From Streptomyces sp. CBMA29 (lineage in GTDB: Bacteria; Actinomycetota; Actinomycetes; Streptomycetales; Streptomycetaceae): a stretch of DNA of 64,000 nt. The translations under genes were made by a program, and so were the position numbers. The notes beneath the pieces were generated by a model. The model was not told the origin of the DNA, did not search any database, and worked only from the letters and a program-made list of their open reading frames with translations. This document shows, one piece after another, positions 22,844-31,712 of the stretch. Where the stretch lies: positions 1-64,000 of the forward strand of contig NZ_MECL01000074.1 in the NCBI RefSeq assembly GCF_014596445.1, given 5' to 3'. Every line of letters begins with the position of its first letter. Within the stretch, counting starts at the first letter, position 1.

Positions 22844-23513
22844 GACCCCCGAGTACACCGGCGGCGGCCTCGCCTGGGCCGCGGACCTGCTGCGCGGACA
22901 TCCCTGGGCGACCATGGTGTCCAACGGCGCTGACGGCGCGGGGCCCGTCGTCTCGCACTACCCCTTCCTGATCGAGGAGCCCGAGGAGCCCGGGGAGCCC
23001 GGGGAGTCCGGGGCCCCCGAAGACTCCACAGCCCCCGGCGAACTGGTGCTGGTCAGCCATGTCGGCCGCCCCGACGAGGCGCTGCACCGGCTCGGCACCC
23101 AGGAGCTGTGCGTGGTCGTCTACGGCCCCAGCGGCTACATCTCGCCGAGCTGGTACGACCTGCCCACCGCCGTACCCACCTGGAACTTCGCCACCGCGCA
23201 CCTGTACGGCGTACCCGACATCCTCCCCGACGAGGAGAATCTGGCCGTGCTCGACCGGCTCGTGGCCCACTTCGAGGCGCCCGTGCCCAACCCGTTCCTG
23301 ATGCGCGGCACTGCGGAGAACGCCGCCTACGCGCAGCGCATCGTGCACGGCACGGTCGGCTTCCGGATGCGGGTCACCCGGGCGGTCACCAAGGAGAAGA
23401 TGAGCCAGGACAAGCCCGAACCGGTCGTCGTGCGCATCCTCGCGGCGCTCGACGGGGACGGCCCGTACGCGAACCCCGGGCTGGCCGCCCGGATGCGTGC
23501 CGTGCGCCGGTGA
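22836..23513 (+). CDS. PaiB-like FMN-binding protein
   Basis: A 225-residue protein with the PaiB family pattern: HPWATMVSNG near the N-terminus, YGPSGYISPSWYD, VPTWNF, and MRVTRAVTKEKMSQDKP. In Bacillus the founder affects sporulation and protease genes, and the split-barrel fold binds FMN. A 20-residue insertion (EEPEEPGEPGESG region, about 47-67) is low-complexity. It overlaps the hydrolase gene, and whether it is an oxidoreductase or a regulator in this operon cannot be told. Confidence 0.8.
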   Translation: MRETPEYTGGGLAWAADLLRGHPWATMVSNGADGAGPVVSHYPFLIEEPEEPGEPGESGAPEDSTAPGELVLVSHVGRPDEALHRLGTQELCVVVYGPSGYISPSWYDLPTAVPTWNFATAHLYGVPDILPDEENLAVLDRLVAHFEAPVPNPFLMRGTAENAAYAQRIVHGTVGFRMRVTRAVTKEKMSQDKPEPVVVRILAALDGDGPYANPGLAARMRAVRR

Positions 23514-23548
23514 GAACGCGGTGCCCGGCGCCGCCAGCCAGACGAGAT

Positions 23549-23565
23549 TTTGCGGACACGCCCTA
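23549..23565 (-). repeat. 17-bp sequence shared with the end of the second PucR gene
   Basis: TTGCGGACACGCCCTAG occurs here and again at 32554-32570. In both places it is at the 3' end of a PucR-family gene and contains that gene's stop codon (CTA on this strand). Confidence 0.8.
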
Positions 23566-25047
23566 GCGGCGGCTGGCGCCGAGCAGCCGCACCCGGCAGG
23601 CGAGTTCGACCGCGAAGCGCGTGTCCGGGTCGTCGAGATCGAGCTGGAGCGTGTCGCGGACGCGCTTGAGCCGGTAGCCGACGGCGTTGGGGTGCAGATT
23701 CAGCTCGCGGCCCGCGTGGGCCAGGGAGTTGCGGTGCGACAGGTAGGCGAGCAGCGTCTGCACCGAGATGTGCGCCCGCTCGGGGCCGAGCGCGTCCAGC
23801 GGCAGCAGGATGTCCGCCAGCAGGCTGCGGCTGGTCGGGGAGGCGTACACGTCGAGCAGCACCCGGCGCAGGCCCGTCACGTCTGTCAGTTCGACGCTGC
23901 CGAGGCGCCCGGCCGCGATGGCGGAACCGGCGGCGATCCGCGCCTCCGCGGCGGACGAACGCAGCCCCGCCGCGCCCGTCTGCGGGGTGCCGAGGCCGAG
24001 TGTGTACTCCCACCCGTGCCCGGTCAGGCCGCGCGCGTACTCCTGGAGCCGGACGGCCACCTCCCGCAGCCGCCGCTGGTGGTCGCCCGCGCCGTGCTCT
24101 TCCGTGCTGACCAGGAGCAGGTCGTCCTGGACGAACGCGACATGCCACATCTCGTCCCGGCCGTCGACCAGTTGGAGCGCGAACAGCTCGAGCGCGGGCT
24201 GCACGCTGCGCGGAGCCCGCGCCTCGGGGTTGTCGAGACCGGTCGGGACCAGCCAGGCCGCGACGTGCGAGAGCTGGAGGGGGAGCCCGAGCATCGCGGC
24301 CTGGCCGACGAAGCCCTCGACCCGGTGGGACTCGGCGAGCACCAGCTCGACGATGAGGTCCGCCCGCGACTGGGTGGGCGCGAAACGGTCGCTGATCTGG
24401 CGCTGGGCGGCCCGCGACAGCAGCGAGGCGACGACGGGCAGGGCGATGGCCATCGCCGGGTCCGACCGGTTCCCGACGAGCCGCCCGATCGGCACCTCGC
24501 CGACGCAGACCGCGTCGGCCGCCGACCAGGTCACGGAGGCGTCCTCCACCAGGGCGAGCTCCGAGCCGAGCATGCGGTTGGCCTCGGCGAGGATGTGCTC
24601 GGGCGTCCCGTCCGGCCCCGCCGCGGCCTCGGTGGCCTTCTCGATGGCGTGCGTCGCCCGCATGATCGCCTCGGACGCGCCGCCCGACAGCAGCCGGTCG
24701 ACCACGAGGGCCAGATCCGCCGACCGCGCGTCGGGAGCGGCGAAGACCGGCACACCACCGCGGTCGGCGAGCACCCTGGCGGTGTCGGGCAGGGTCAGCT
24801 CGGTCGTGAACACGAGCCCCGCGACCTCGCGCGCGCTCGCCTGACGCAGCGCCACGTCCAGCCGGTAGGGCGGCGGGTGCTCGGTGCCCGGAACGATGAC
24901 GAGGGTTCCGGCGGGCACGGTGCCCAGCAGGTCGAGCGGGGAGACGTCCACCCGTACGACGGCGCGCCCGTCCGCGGGCCCGGCGCTGTGCCGGATGCCG
25001 AGGCGGTCGCCCTGGGCGGCGAGGTCGGAGACGGTCAGTTGTGCCAT
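23563..25047 (-). CDS. PucR-family transcriptional regulator
   Basis: A 494-residue regulator. The N-terminal PucR domain (LTVSDLAAQGDRLGIRHSAGP) senses a ligand or effector, a GGDEF-like/CdaR middle region follows, and the C-terminal HTH_30 domain contains RNSLAHAGRELNLHPNAVGYRL. PucR proteins control purine, allantoin and other nitrogen-compound catabolism. It is divergent from the DUF917/hydantoinase operon and convergent with the importer operon, so it is the obvious candidate regulator of this island. Start ATG 25047 is chosen to match the family N-terminus. Confidence 0.88.
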   Translation of the reverse strand: MAQLTVSDLAAQGDRLGIRHSAGPADGRAVVRVDVSPLDLLGTVPAGTLVIVPGTEHPPPYRLDVALRQASAREVAGLVFTTELTLPDTARVLADRGGVPVFAAPDARSADLALVVDRLLSGGASEAIMRATHAIEKATEAAAGPDGTPEHILAEANRMLGSELALVEDASVTWSAADAVCVGEVPIGRLVGNRSDPAMAIALPVVASLLSRAAQRQISDRFAPTQSRADLIVELVLAESHRVEGFVGQAAMLGLPLQLSHVAAWLVPTGLDNPEARAPRSVQPALELFALQLVDGRDEMWHVAFVQDDLLLVSTEEHGAGDHQRRLREVAVRLQEYARGLTGHGWEYTLGLGTPQTGAAGLRSSAAEARIAAGSAIAAGRLGSVELTDVTGLRRVLLDVYASPTSRSLLADILLPLDALGPERAHISVQTLLAYLSHRNSLAHAGRELNLHPNAVGYRLKRVRDTLQLDLDDPDTRFAVELACRVRLLGASRR

Positions 25048-25121
25048 CAGCACAGTATGACGCGATTCTCTGGACTGTCGGGCCATAGGTGCGCTCAGGG
25101 CGCCGCCATATCGTGAGGCCC
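25048..25121. promoter_or_regulatory. Divergent promoter region between pucR-like gene and DUF917 operon
   Basis: Only 74 bases separate the two start codons, so both promoters and the regulator site must be compact and overlapping. I did not find a clear palindrome. Confidence 0.4.
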
Positions 25122-26228
25122 ATGGTTCACACACCCCCCGACGCGCCCGCCCCTCACAGGGCCTCCGCCGTCGCGGCCTCAGACGTCGCGGCGCTGGCCG
25201 CGGGCACAGCGATCTTCGGCACCGGGGGCGGCGGGGCGGTCTACACCTCGCAGATCGTCGCCGAGGAAACGCTCCGCGCGAACGGCCCGGTGCCGCTGGT
25301 CACCGTCGACGATCTCGGCCCCGACGACCTGGTGATCCTCATGTCGGGCATCGGCGCCCCCACCGTGGGCATCGAGATGCTCTCCTCCAACCGTCAGGTC
25401 GACCTCCTCGTCCGCGAGGCCGAGGCCGTCGCCGGCCGCCCCATCACCGCTCTCATGGCCGCGGAGATCGGCGGCAGCAACGGCGTCGGGCCGGTGGGCT
25501 GGGCCTCCCGCCTCGGGCTGAAACTGCTCGACGCCGACGGCATGGGCCGGGCCTTCCCCGACGCGGCGATGGTCGCCATGAACGTCGCCGGAGTCCCGTG
25601 CGACTTCTCCGTCCTGAGCGACGTGGTCGGCAACGTCTCGGTGCTCAAGACCGTCGACCTGCACTGGCTGGAGCGGCACGCGCGCGCCCTCACCGTCGCC
25701 AGCGGCTCCATCTGCCTCGGCGTGCACTACCCCCTCACGGCCGAGACGGCCAAGGGCGCCGTCGTCGAGGGCACGGTCAGCGCCGCCGTCCGCGTCGGCC
25801 ACGCGCTGCTCTCCTCACCCGAGCCGGTCGCCGCCGTGGCCGCGGAACTCGGCGGCTCGATCCTGCTCACCGGCAAGATCACCGACCTCGACCGCCGCAC
25901 TGTCGGCGGCTTCTCCCGCGGCTCCGTGACGATCGCCGGTACGGGCACCGACCGCGGCAGGCTCCAGCGCCTGGAGATCCAGAACGAGAACCTGGTCGTG
26001 CTGGAGGACGGCGAAGTGCTCGTGAGCGTCCCCGACAACGTCACCATCATCGACGCCGAGACCGGCCACGCGATCACCACCGAGATGCTGCGGTACGGCC
26101 AGCGCGTCTCCGTACTCGCCTGGGCGTGCGACCCGATCTGGCGGACACCGCGCGGTCTGGAACTGGCCGGACCGCGGGCGTTCGGATACGAGCTGACCTA
26201 CACCCCCTTCGAAGGAAGCACCCGATGA
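25122..26228 (+). CDS. DUF917 family protein
   Basis: A 368-residue protein beginning near MVHTPPDAPA, with AAGTAIFGTGGGGAVYTSQ, LMAAEIGGSNGV and the C-terminal CDPIWRTPRGLELAGPRAFGY typical of DUF917. Family members occur beside hydantoinase/oxoprolinase-family proteins, as here, where the next gene overlaps by four bases. They are likely partner or accessory subunits in opening a cyclic amide. The reaction itself has not been established to my knowledge. Confidence 0.85.
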   Translation: MVHTPPDAPAPHRASAVAASDVAALAAGTAIFGTGGGGAVYTSQIVAEETLRANGPVPLVTVDDLGPDDLVILMSGIGAPTVGIEMLSSNRQVDLLVREAEAVAGRPITALMAAEIGGSNGVGPVGWASRLGLKLLDADGMGRAFPDAAMVAMNVAGVPCDFSVLSDVVGNVSVLKTVDLHWLERHARALTVASGSICLGVHYPLTAETAKGAVVEGTVSAAVRVGHALLSSPEPVAAVAAELGGSILLTGKITDLDRRTVGGFSRGSVTIAGTGTDRGRLQRLEIQNENLVVLEDGEVLVSVPDNVTIIDAETGHAITTEMLRYGQRVSVLAWACDPIWRTPRGLELAGPRAFGYELTYTPFEGSTR

Positions 26229-27802
26229 CGGCCACGCGCGATCTCTCCATCGGCGTCGACGTCGGCGGCACCAACACCGACGCCGTCGCCATCGACAGCA
26301 CCGGCACCGTGCTCGCCCACACCAAACAGCCGACGACCGACGACGTCACCGGCGGCATCAGGGCCGGAATCGCCCATGTGCTCGCGGCGCTCGGCGAGGA
26401 CCGGTCACGGGTCTCACGGATCATGCTCGGCACGACGCACGCCACCAACGCGATCGTCGCCCGGCGGCAGCTCGACCGGGTGGCGACCATCCGGCTCGGC
26501 GCCCCGGCGGCGACCGAGTACCCGCCGCTGCTCGGTTGGCCGGGCGATCTCGCCGGACTCATCCTGGCGGGGTCCGCGATGGTCGGCGGCGGCCACATGG
26601 TCGACGGCACGCCCATCGCGCCGCTGGACCGGGACGCCATCCTGCGCTTCCTCGACGGACTCGACCACTTCGACGCCGTCGCCGTGACCGGCATCTTCAG
26701 CCCCTCGATGCCGGACCAGGAACTCGAGGTCGCCGAACTGCTCCGCGCCCACCTGGGCCCCGACACGCGCGTCTTCCTCAGCCAGGACATCGGTCCCACC
26801 GGTCTGCTGGAGCGGGAGAACGCCACCGTCCTGAACGCGGCGCTGCACAGCGTGGCCCGCTCGGTCACCGAGGCCCTGATGACGGTCGTCGACGAGGAGG
26901 GGCTCGACGCCGTCACCTTCTTCGCGCAGAACGACGGCACGCTGATGTCGCTGGACTACGCCGCCCAGTACCCGGTGCTCACCATCGGTTCCGGCCCGGC
27001 GAACTCCATCCGCGGCGCGGCCTACCTCTCCGGCGCCACCAACGCGATCGTCATCGACGTCGGCGGCACCACCTCCGACCTGGGCGTGGTGGTGAACGGA
27101 TTCCCCCGCGAGTCCACGCTGCCCCGCGAGATCGGCGGCGTACGGACCAACTTCCGGATGCCCGACATCCTCAGCCTCGGCGTGGGCGGCGGTACGACCA
27201 TCGACCCGGTGACCGGCGCCGTCGGACCGGGCTCCGTGGGCTACCGGATCGCGACGGAGGGCCTGCTCTTCGGCGGCCGGACGCCGACCCTGACCGACGC
27301 GGCAGCCCTCGCGGGCGCCTCGATCGCCGGACGGACCCTCCCCGCCCAGACGGCGGCCGACGAGCAGGTGCTGCGCGCCGCGCTGGAGCGCGCGCACGTG
27401 CTGATCGAGGAAGCCGTGGAACGGCTCTCCCTCGGCCGCGCCGACCTGCCGCTCGTGGTGGTCGGCGGCGGCGGCTTCCTCGTACCCGACGACCTGCCCG
27501 GCGCCGGTCCCATCGTGCGGCCCGACCACGGCGACGTCGCGAACGCGGTGGGCGCCGCGATCTCGCTCGCCGGAGGCCGCGCCGACCAGATCAGCCCTCT
27601 GGAGGACCGTGAGGCGGCCATCGCCCAGGCGTCGGAGGCGGCGATCGCCAAGGCGATCCAGGCGGGCGCCGACCCGCTGGAAGTGGCCGTCGTCGACGTG
27701 CTGGAGACGCCCGTCCCTTACAGCGACCGGCCGACCGTGGAAGTGTCGGTCAAGGCCGCGGGACCGCTGGCGCGGCTCGGCGAACGGGCCGCGGCGCGGT
27801 GA
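26225..27802 (+). CDS. Hydantoinase/oxoprolinase family protein (HyuA-like)
   Basis: A 525-residue protein with the actin-like ATPase fold of HyuA/oxoprolinase: SIGVDVGGTNTDAVAID at the N-terminus (phosphate 1), LGTTHATNAIV, AIVIDVGGTTSDLGVV (phosphate 2, about residue 275) and the glycine-rich VVGGGGFLVPDD. Relatives couple ATP hydrolysis to opening of hydantoin, oxoproline or acetone carboxylation. It lacks the large C-terminal part of full 5-oxoprolinases and instead pairs with DUF917. It overlaps both neighbours by four bases, which supports one functional unit. Confidence 0.87.
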   Translation: MTATRDLSIGVDVGGTNTDAVAIDSTGTVLAHTKQPTTDDVTGGIRAGIAHVLAALGEDRSRVSRIMLGTTHATNAIVARRQLDRVATIRLGAPAATEYPPLLGWPGDLAGLILAGSAMVGGGHMVDGTPIAPLDRDAILRFLDGLDHFDAVAVTGIFSPSMPDQELEVAELLRAHLGPDTRVFLSQDIGPTGLLERENATVLNAALHSVARSVTEALMTVVDEEGLDAVTFFAQNDGTLMSLDYAAQYPVLTIGSGPANSIRGAAYLSGATNAIVIDVGGTTSDLGVVVNGFPRESTLPREIGGVRTNFRMPDILSLGVGGGTTIDPVTGAVGPGSVGYRIATEGLLFGGRTPTLTDAAALAGASIAGRTLPAQTAADEQVLRAALERAHVLIEEAVERLSLGRADLPLVVVGGGGFLVPDDLPGAGPIVRPDHGDVANAVGAAISLAGGRADQISPLEDREAAIAQASEAAIAKAIQAGADPLEVAVVDVLETPVPYSDRPTVEVSVKAAGPLARLGERAAAR

Positions 27803-28974
27803 CCGAGTTCACCGCGGGTGACGCGGCGCGCGCCGACCTCGTCGCGCTGCGCCGGGCACTGCACGCCCACCCCGAGGTCGGCCTCGACCTGCCCCGGACG
27901 CAGGCGGCGATCGTCACCGCGCTGGACGGCCTCGGCCTGGAGATCACCACCGGGGACGGTCTGACGTCGGTGACGGCCGTGCTGCGCGGCGGCCGGCCGG
28001 GCCCCGTCGTCCTGCTGCGCTCCGACATGGACGCCCTGCCGGTCCCGGAGGCCACCGGCCTGCCGTTCGCGGCGGCCAACGGCGCCATGCACGCCTGCGG
28101 CCACGACCTGCACATGGCGGGCCTGGTCGGCGCCGCCCGGCTCCTCGCGGCCCGCTGCGCGGAGCTGCCCGGCACCGTCGTGTTCATGTTCCAGCCCGGC
28201 GAGGAGGGGTACGCGGGCGGTCGGCTGATGATCGAGGAAGGCGTCCTGGAGGCGGCGGGCGAGCGCCCGGTCGCCGCGTACGCCGTCCATGTCGACTGCG
28301 TGACGCCGGGGGGCCGGGCGGTCACCCGGCCGGGTCCGATGATGTCGAGCGTCAGCGCGCTGCACCTCCGGGTGACCGGGACCGGGGGCCACGCCGCCTA
28401 CCCCCACCACGGGTTCGACCCGGTCCCGGTGGCGGCCGAGATCATCCTCGCGGCGCAGTCCTTCGTGGCGCGCCGGATACCGGTCGCCGACCCGGCCGTG
28501 GTCTCGGTGACCCGCGTCTCCTCCGACTCCGCCGCGGGCAACGTCCTCGCCGCCTCCGTCAGCCTGGAGGCGAACATCCGCGCCCTGTCGCCCGCGACGC
28601 TCGCGCTGGTACGTGACGGACTCCCGGCGCTGGCCGTCGCGCTCGGCGAGGCGCACGGCTGCGCGGTCGACACCGAGTACGTCGAGTCGTACCCGGTGAC
28701 GGTCAACGACCCGGCAGAGACCGAACGGGTGCTCGCGCTGCTCGACGAGCGCTACGGCGACCGGGTGGTGCGCCTGCCGTTCCCCGGCATGGCCTCGGAG
28801 GACTTCGCCTACGTGCTCGAAAAGGTGCCCGGCACACTGGTCTTCCTCGGCGTACGGCCCGAGGACGGTACGAGCGGCCCGATGCACTCCGAGCGGGCGG
28901 TCTTCGACGACTCCCGCCTCGGCGAACACGCGGCGCTCCTGGCGGAACTGGCCTGGCGGCGCCTCGCATCCTGA
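27799..28974 (+). CDS. M20-family metallo-amidohydrolase
   Basis: A 391-residue M20D-type enzyme (HipO/AmaA-like). The metal site is built from HACGHDLHMAG, MFQPGEEGYAGG and a late FPGMASEDFAY; the lid domain carries TGTGGHAAYPHHG. It would hydrolyse an N-acyl or N-carbamoyl amino acid. GTG 27799 overlaps the HyuA-like stop by four bases. With an aminotransferase next, it probably releases a free amino acid that the aminotransferase then processes. Confidence 0.88.
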   Translation: MTEFTAGDAARADLVALRRALHAHPEVGLDLPRTQAAIVTALDGLGLEITTGDGLTSVTAVLRGGRPGPVVLLRSDMDALPVPEATGLPFAAANGAMHACGHDLHMAGLVGAARLLAARCAELPGTVVFMFQPGEEGYAGGRLMIEEGVLEAAGERPVAAYAVHVDCVTPGGRAVTRPGPMMSSVSALHLRVTGTGGHAAYPHHGFDPVPVAAEIILAAQSFVARRIPVADPAVVSVTRVSSDSAAGNVLAASVSLEANIRALSPATLALVRDGLPALAVALGEAHGCAVDTEYVESYPVTVNDPAETERVLALLDERYGDRVVRLPFPGMASEDFAYVLEKVPGTLVFLGVRPEDGTSGPMHSERAVFDDSRLGEHAALLAELAWRRLAS

Positions 28975-29064
28975 GGGCCGCCGCGCCCGCCCGCCCGTCG
29001 GCTCCCCCTACCGGCGTTCGCTCAGCCGACCGCGCGCTCGAAACACCCGTCCGAGGAGGAAATT

Positions 29065-30285
29065 GTGCACGCAGGAACCACCACAGGCACCACCGTTCCA
29101 CAGCGCCGGGTGAGCCGGCTCGCCAACAACTACTCGCCCCTTCCGGTGCGGGCCGAGTCCGCGCGGGGCGTCTGGGTCACGGACGCCTCGGGCAGCCGTT
29201 TCCTCGACATGCTCAGCGCCTACTCCGCGATGAACTTCGGCCACGGCAACCCCACCCTGCTCGCGGCGGCCCACGACCAGCTCGCGGCGATGACCCTGAT
29301 CAGCCGCGCCTACGACCACACCGGGATGGAGCGGTACGCCGCCGCGCTCAGCGACCTGGCCGGCAAGGACATGATGGTGCCGATGAACACCGGCGCGGAG
29401 GCCGTCGAGACCGCCGTCAAGGTCGCCAGGAAGTGGGCCTACGAGGTCAAGGGCGTCCGCGAGAACCGGGCCGAGATCATCGTGGCCTCCGGCAACTTCC
29501 ACGGCCGGACGACCACCGTCGTCGGCTTCTCCGACGACCCCGACGCCAGGAACGGGTTCGGACCGTTCACCCCGGGCTTCGTGACGGTGGCCTACGGCGA
29601 CGCGGCGGCGCTGGAAGCGGCGATCACCCCCGACACCGCCGCGGTGCTGCTGGAGCCGGTGCAGGGCGAGGCCGGTGTGATCATCCCCGACGCGGGTTAT
29701 CTGCCCGCGGTGCGCCGGATCTGCGACGAGCAGGGCGTCCTGTTCCTCGCCGACGAGATCCAGTCGGGCCTGGGGCGGACGGGGGAGACCTTCGCCTGCG
29801 ACCACGTCGCGGTGACGCCCGACGTGTACATCCTGGGCAAGGCGCTCGGCGGCGGCATCGTCCCCGCGTCCGCGGTGGTCGCCGACAGCGACGTCCTCGG
29901 TGTCCTGCGCCCGGGGCAGCACGGCTCGACCTTCGGCGGCAACCCGCTGGCCTGCCGGATCGGAACCGCCGTCGTCGATCTGCTGAAGACCGGGGAGTAC
30001 CAGGAGCGCGCCCGGACCTTGGGGGCGCTCCTGCGCGACGAGCTGGCGCCGTTGGTCGGCCGGGGGCTGGTCTCGGTCCGGACCATCGGGCTGTGGGCGG
30101 GGATCGACGTCGACCCCTCGCTCGCCACCGGCCGTACCGTCTGCGAGGAGCTGGCCCGGCGCGGTGTGCTCGCGAAGGACACGCACGGCTCCACCGTGCG
30201 GCTCTCGCCTCCCCTGGTGATCGAGCCGAGCGAGCTGTCCTGGGGCGTCGCCCAGCTCGCCGACGTCCTGCGGGCGCTGGCGTAA
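29065..30285 (+). CDS. rocD: Ornithine aminotransferase
   Basis: A 406-residue class III PLP aminotransferase. NYSPLPVRAESARGVWVTD, MLSAYSAMNFGHGNP and MMVPMNTGAEAVETAVK are close to RocD/OAT, and the PLP lysine is Lys259 in ILGKALGGG. The reaction converts ornithine and 2-oxoglutarate to glutamate-5-semialdehyde and glutamate. GTG 29065 has an excellent GAGGAGGA Shine-Dalgarno. It may be transcribed with the upstream M20 gene (90-base gap). A stem (GCCGTCC/GGACGGC) at 30295-30311 follows. Confidence 0.87.
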   Translation: MHAGTTTGTTVPQRRVSRLANNYSPLPVRAESARGVWVTDASGSRFLDMLSAYSAMNFGHGNPTLLAAAHDQLAAMTLISRAYDHTGMERYAAALSDLAGKDMMVPMNTGAEAVETAVKVARKWAYEVKGVRENRAEIIVASGNFHGRTTTVVGFSDDPDARNGFGPFTPGFVTVAYGDAAALEAAITPDTAAVLLEPVQGEAGVIIPDAGYLPAVRRICDEQGVLFLADEIQSGLGRTGETFACDHVAVTPDVYILGKALGGGIVPASAVVADSDVLGVLRPGQHGSTFGGNPLACRIGTAVVDLLKTGEYQERARTLGALLRDELAPLVGRGLVSVRTIGLWAGIDVDPSLATGRTVCEELARRGVLAKDTHGSTVRLSPPLVIEPSELSWGVAQLADVLRALA

Positions 30286-30294
30286 GCGGTTCCG

Positions 30295-30311
30295 CCGTCC
30301 TCAGGACGGCA
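30295..30311 (+). terminator. Short hairpin after ornithine aminotransferase gene
   Basis: GCCGTCC and GGACGGC enclose TCA, ten bases after the stop. There is no T-run. A second similar stem CCGTCC/GGACGG follows at about 30336-30350. Probably an end-of-transcript structure for the 25.1-30.3 kb operon. Confidence 0.4.
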
Positions 30312-30471
30312 GTGACGAGGGCCCGGCATCAGGCCGTCCTGATGGACGGTGGGCCCATCGCCGTCGGTCGGCGCCACAACTATCGTGCGGCGCAGAGGCG
30401 GAAACAGACATGCGGCATCCGGCCGTGTCCACGCGGCGGAGCCGACGAGAACGAAGAGGCAGGGGTGCGGG

Positions 30472-31710
30472 ATGGACAGGGACCAGACGGAGACCGGCGC
30501 CGACGGCCGGGCCGCACTGACCGGAGTGGTGGTCGTCGACCTGTCCCACGTCCTGGCGGGACCGTACGCCGCGCAGACGCTGGCCGACCTCGGCGCGACC
30601 GTCATCAAGGTCGAGAATCCCGCGAACCCCGATGTGTCGCGCGGCTTCCCGCCGTACCTGCGCTCGGACGACGAGGAGTTCAGCGGGTACTACGGCCAGT
30701 ACAACCGCGGCAAGCTCGGTGTCTGCCTCGACCTGGCCCGTGACGAAGGCAAGCAGGCGCTCAAGGACCTGGTCGCCCACGCCGACGTCCTCGTCGAGAA
30801 CTTCCGGCCCGGCACCATGGACAAGCTCGGCCTGGGCTACGAGGTGCTGGCCGGGATCAACCCCCGGCTGGTGTACACGGCCATCTCCGGCTACGGCCAG
30901 ACGGGCAGCCGTCGCCGCCGTCCGGCCTTCGACAGCACCGCGCAGGCCGCGGGCGGCCTGTGGTCGATGAACGGCTATCCCGACACCCCGCCGGTGCGGG
31001 TGGGCGTCACCATCGGAGACCTGTCGGCCACGATGTTCGCCGTCGTCGGCACCCTGGCCGCGTTGCGGCACGCCGAGAGCACCGGCGTCGGCCAACTGGT
31101 GGACGTCGCCCAGGTCGACAGCGTCCTCGCCATGACCGAGACGGCCGTCGTCGACTACACCGTCGACCGGAAGGTCGCGACACCCGCCGGGAACGAGCAC
31201 GCGTGGGTCAGGCCGTACGAGCTGTTCCCCTGCGCCGACGGGCAGGTGTTCTTCGGCGGCTACACCGACAAGCTCTGGGCGGCCAGTTGCGCACTGTTCG
31301 GCACGCCCGAGGCGGCCACGGACCCCGAGATCGACACGATGCGCAAACGCTTCGACAAGGAGACGTACGACCGCCGGGTGAAGCCGCTGGTCACCGGCTG
31401 GTTCGCCGGGCGGACCCGGCAGGAGCTTGAGGACCTCGCGGGCGACCTCATCCCGCTGACGGCCGTCCGCGACATCGGGGAGGTCGTCGAGGACCCGGGC
31501 ACCGCCGAGCGGGACATGATCGTCGAGGCCGACTACGGCCCGCTGGGCGCGTTGCGGATGTTCGGCTCGCCCATCAAGCTCAGCGCCACCCCCGCCGTGC
31601 CGGGGCGAACCGCCAACAAGGTGGGGGAGCACACCGACGAGGTGCTGCGCCGCTTCGCGGGTTACGACCGGGCGCGGATCGAAGAGCTGCGCGCGGCGAA
31701 GGTGATCTGA
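30472..31710 (+). CDS. CaiB/BaiF family (class III) CoA transferase
   Basis: A 412-residue class III CoA transferase. VVVDLSHVLAGPYAAQTLADLGATVIKVENP is the N-terminal CoA-binding region and the catalytic Asp is Asp154 in AFDSTAQAAGG. It moves CoA between acyl carriers through aspartyl intermediates. Human SUGCT, which handles glutarate and 3-hydroxy-3-methylglutarate, belongs to this family, and the locus encodes HMG-CoA enzymes, so HMG is an attractive acceptor here. That substrate is inference. ATG 30472 is used; the longer frame upstream looks non-coding. Confidence 0.86.
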   Translation: MDRDQTETGADGRAALTGVVVVDLSHVLAGPYAAQTLADLGATVIKVENPANPDVSRGFPPYLRSDDEEFSGYYGQYNRGKLGVCLDLARDEGKQALKDLVAHADVLVENFRPGTMDKLGLGYEVLAGINPRLVYTAISGYGQTGSRRRRPAFDSTAQAAGGLWSMNGYPDTPPVRVGVTIGDLSATMFAVVGTLAALRHAESTGVGQLVDVAQVDSVLAMTETAVVDYTVDRKVATPAGNEHAWVRPYELFPCADGQVFFGGYTDKLWAASCALFGTPEAATDPEIDTMRKRFDKETYDRRVKPLVTGWFAGRTRQELEDLAGDLIPLTAVRDIGEVVEDPGTAERDMIVEADYGPLGALRMFGSPIKLSATPAVPGRTANKVGEHTDEVLRRFAGYDRARIEELRAAKVI

Positions 31711-31712
31711 CG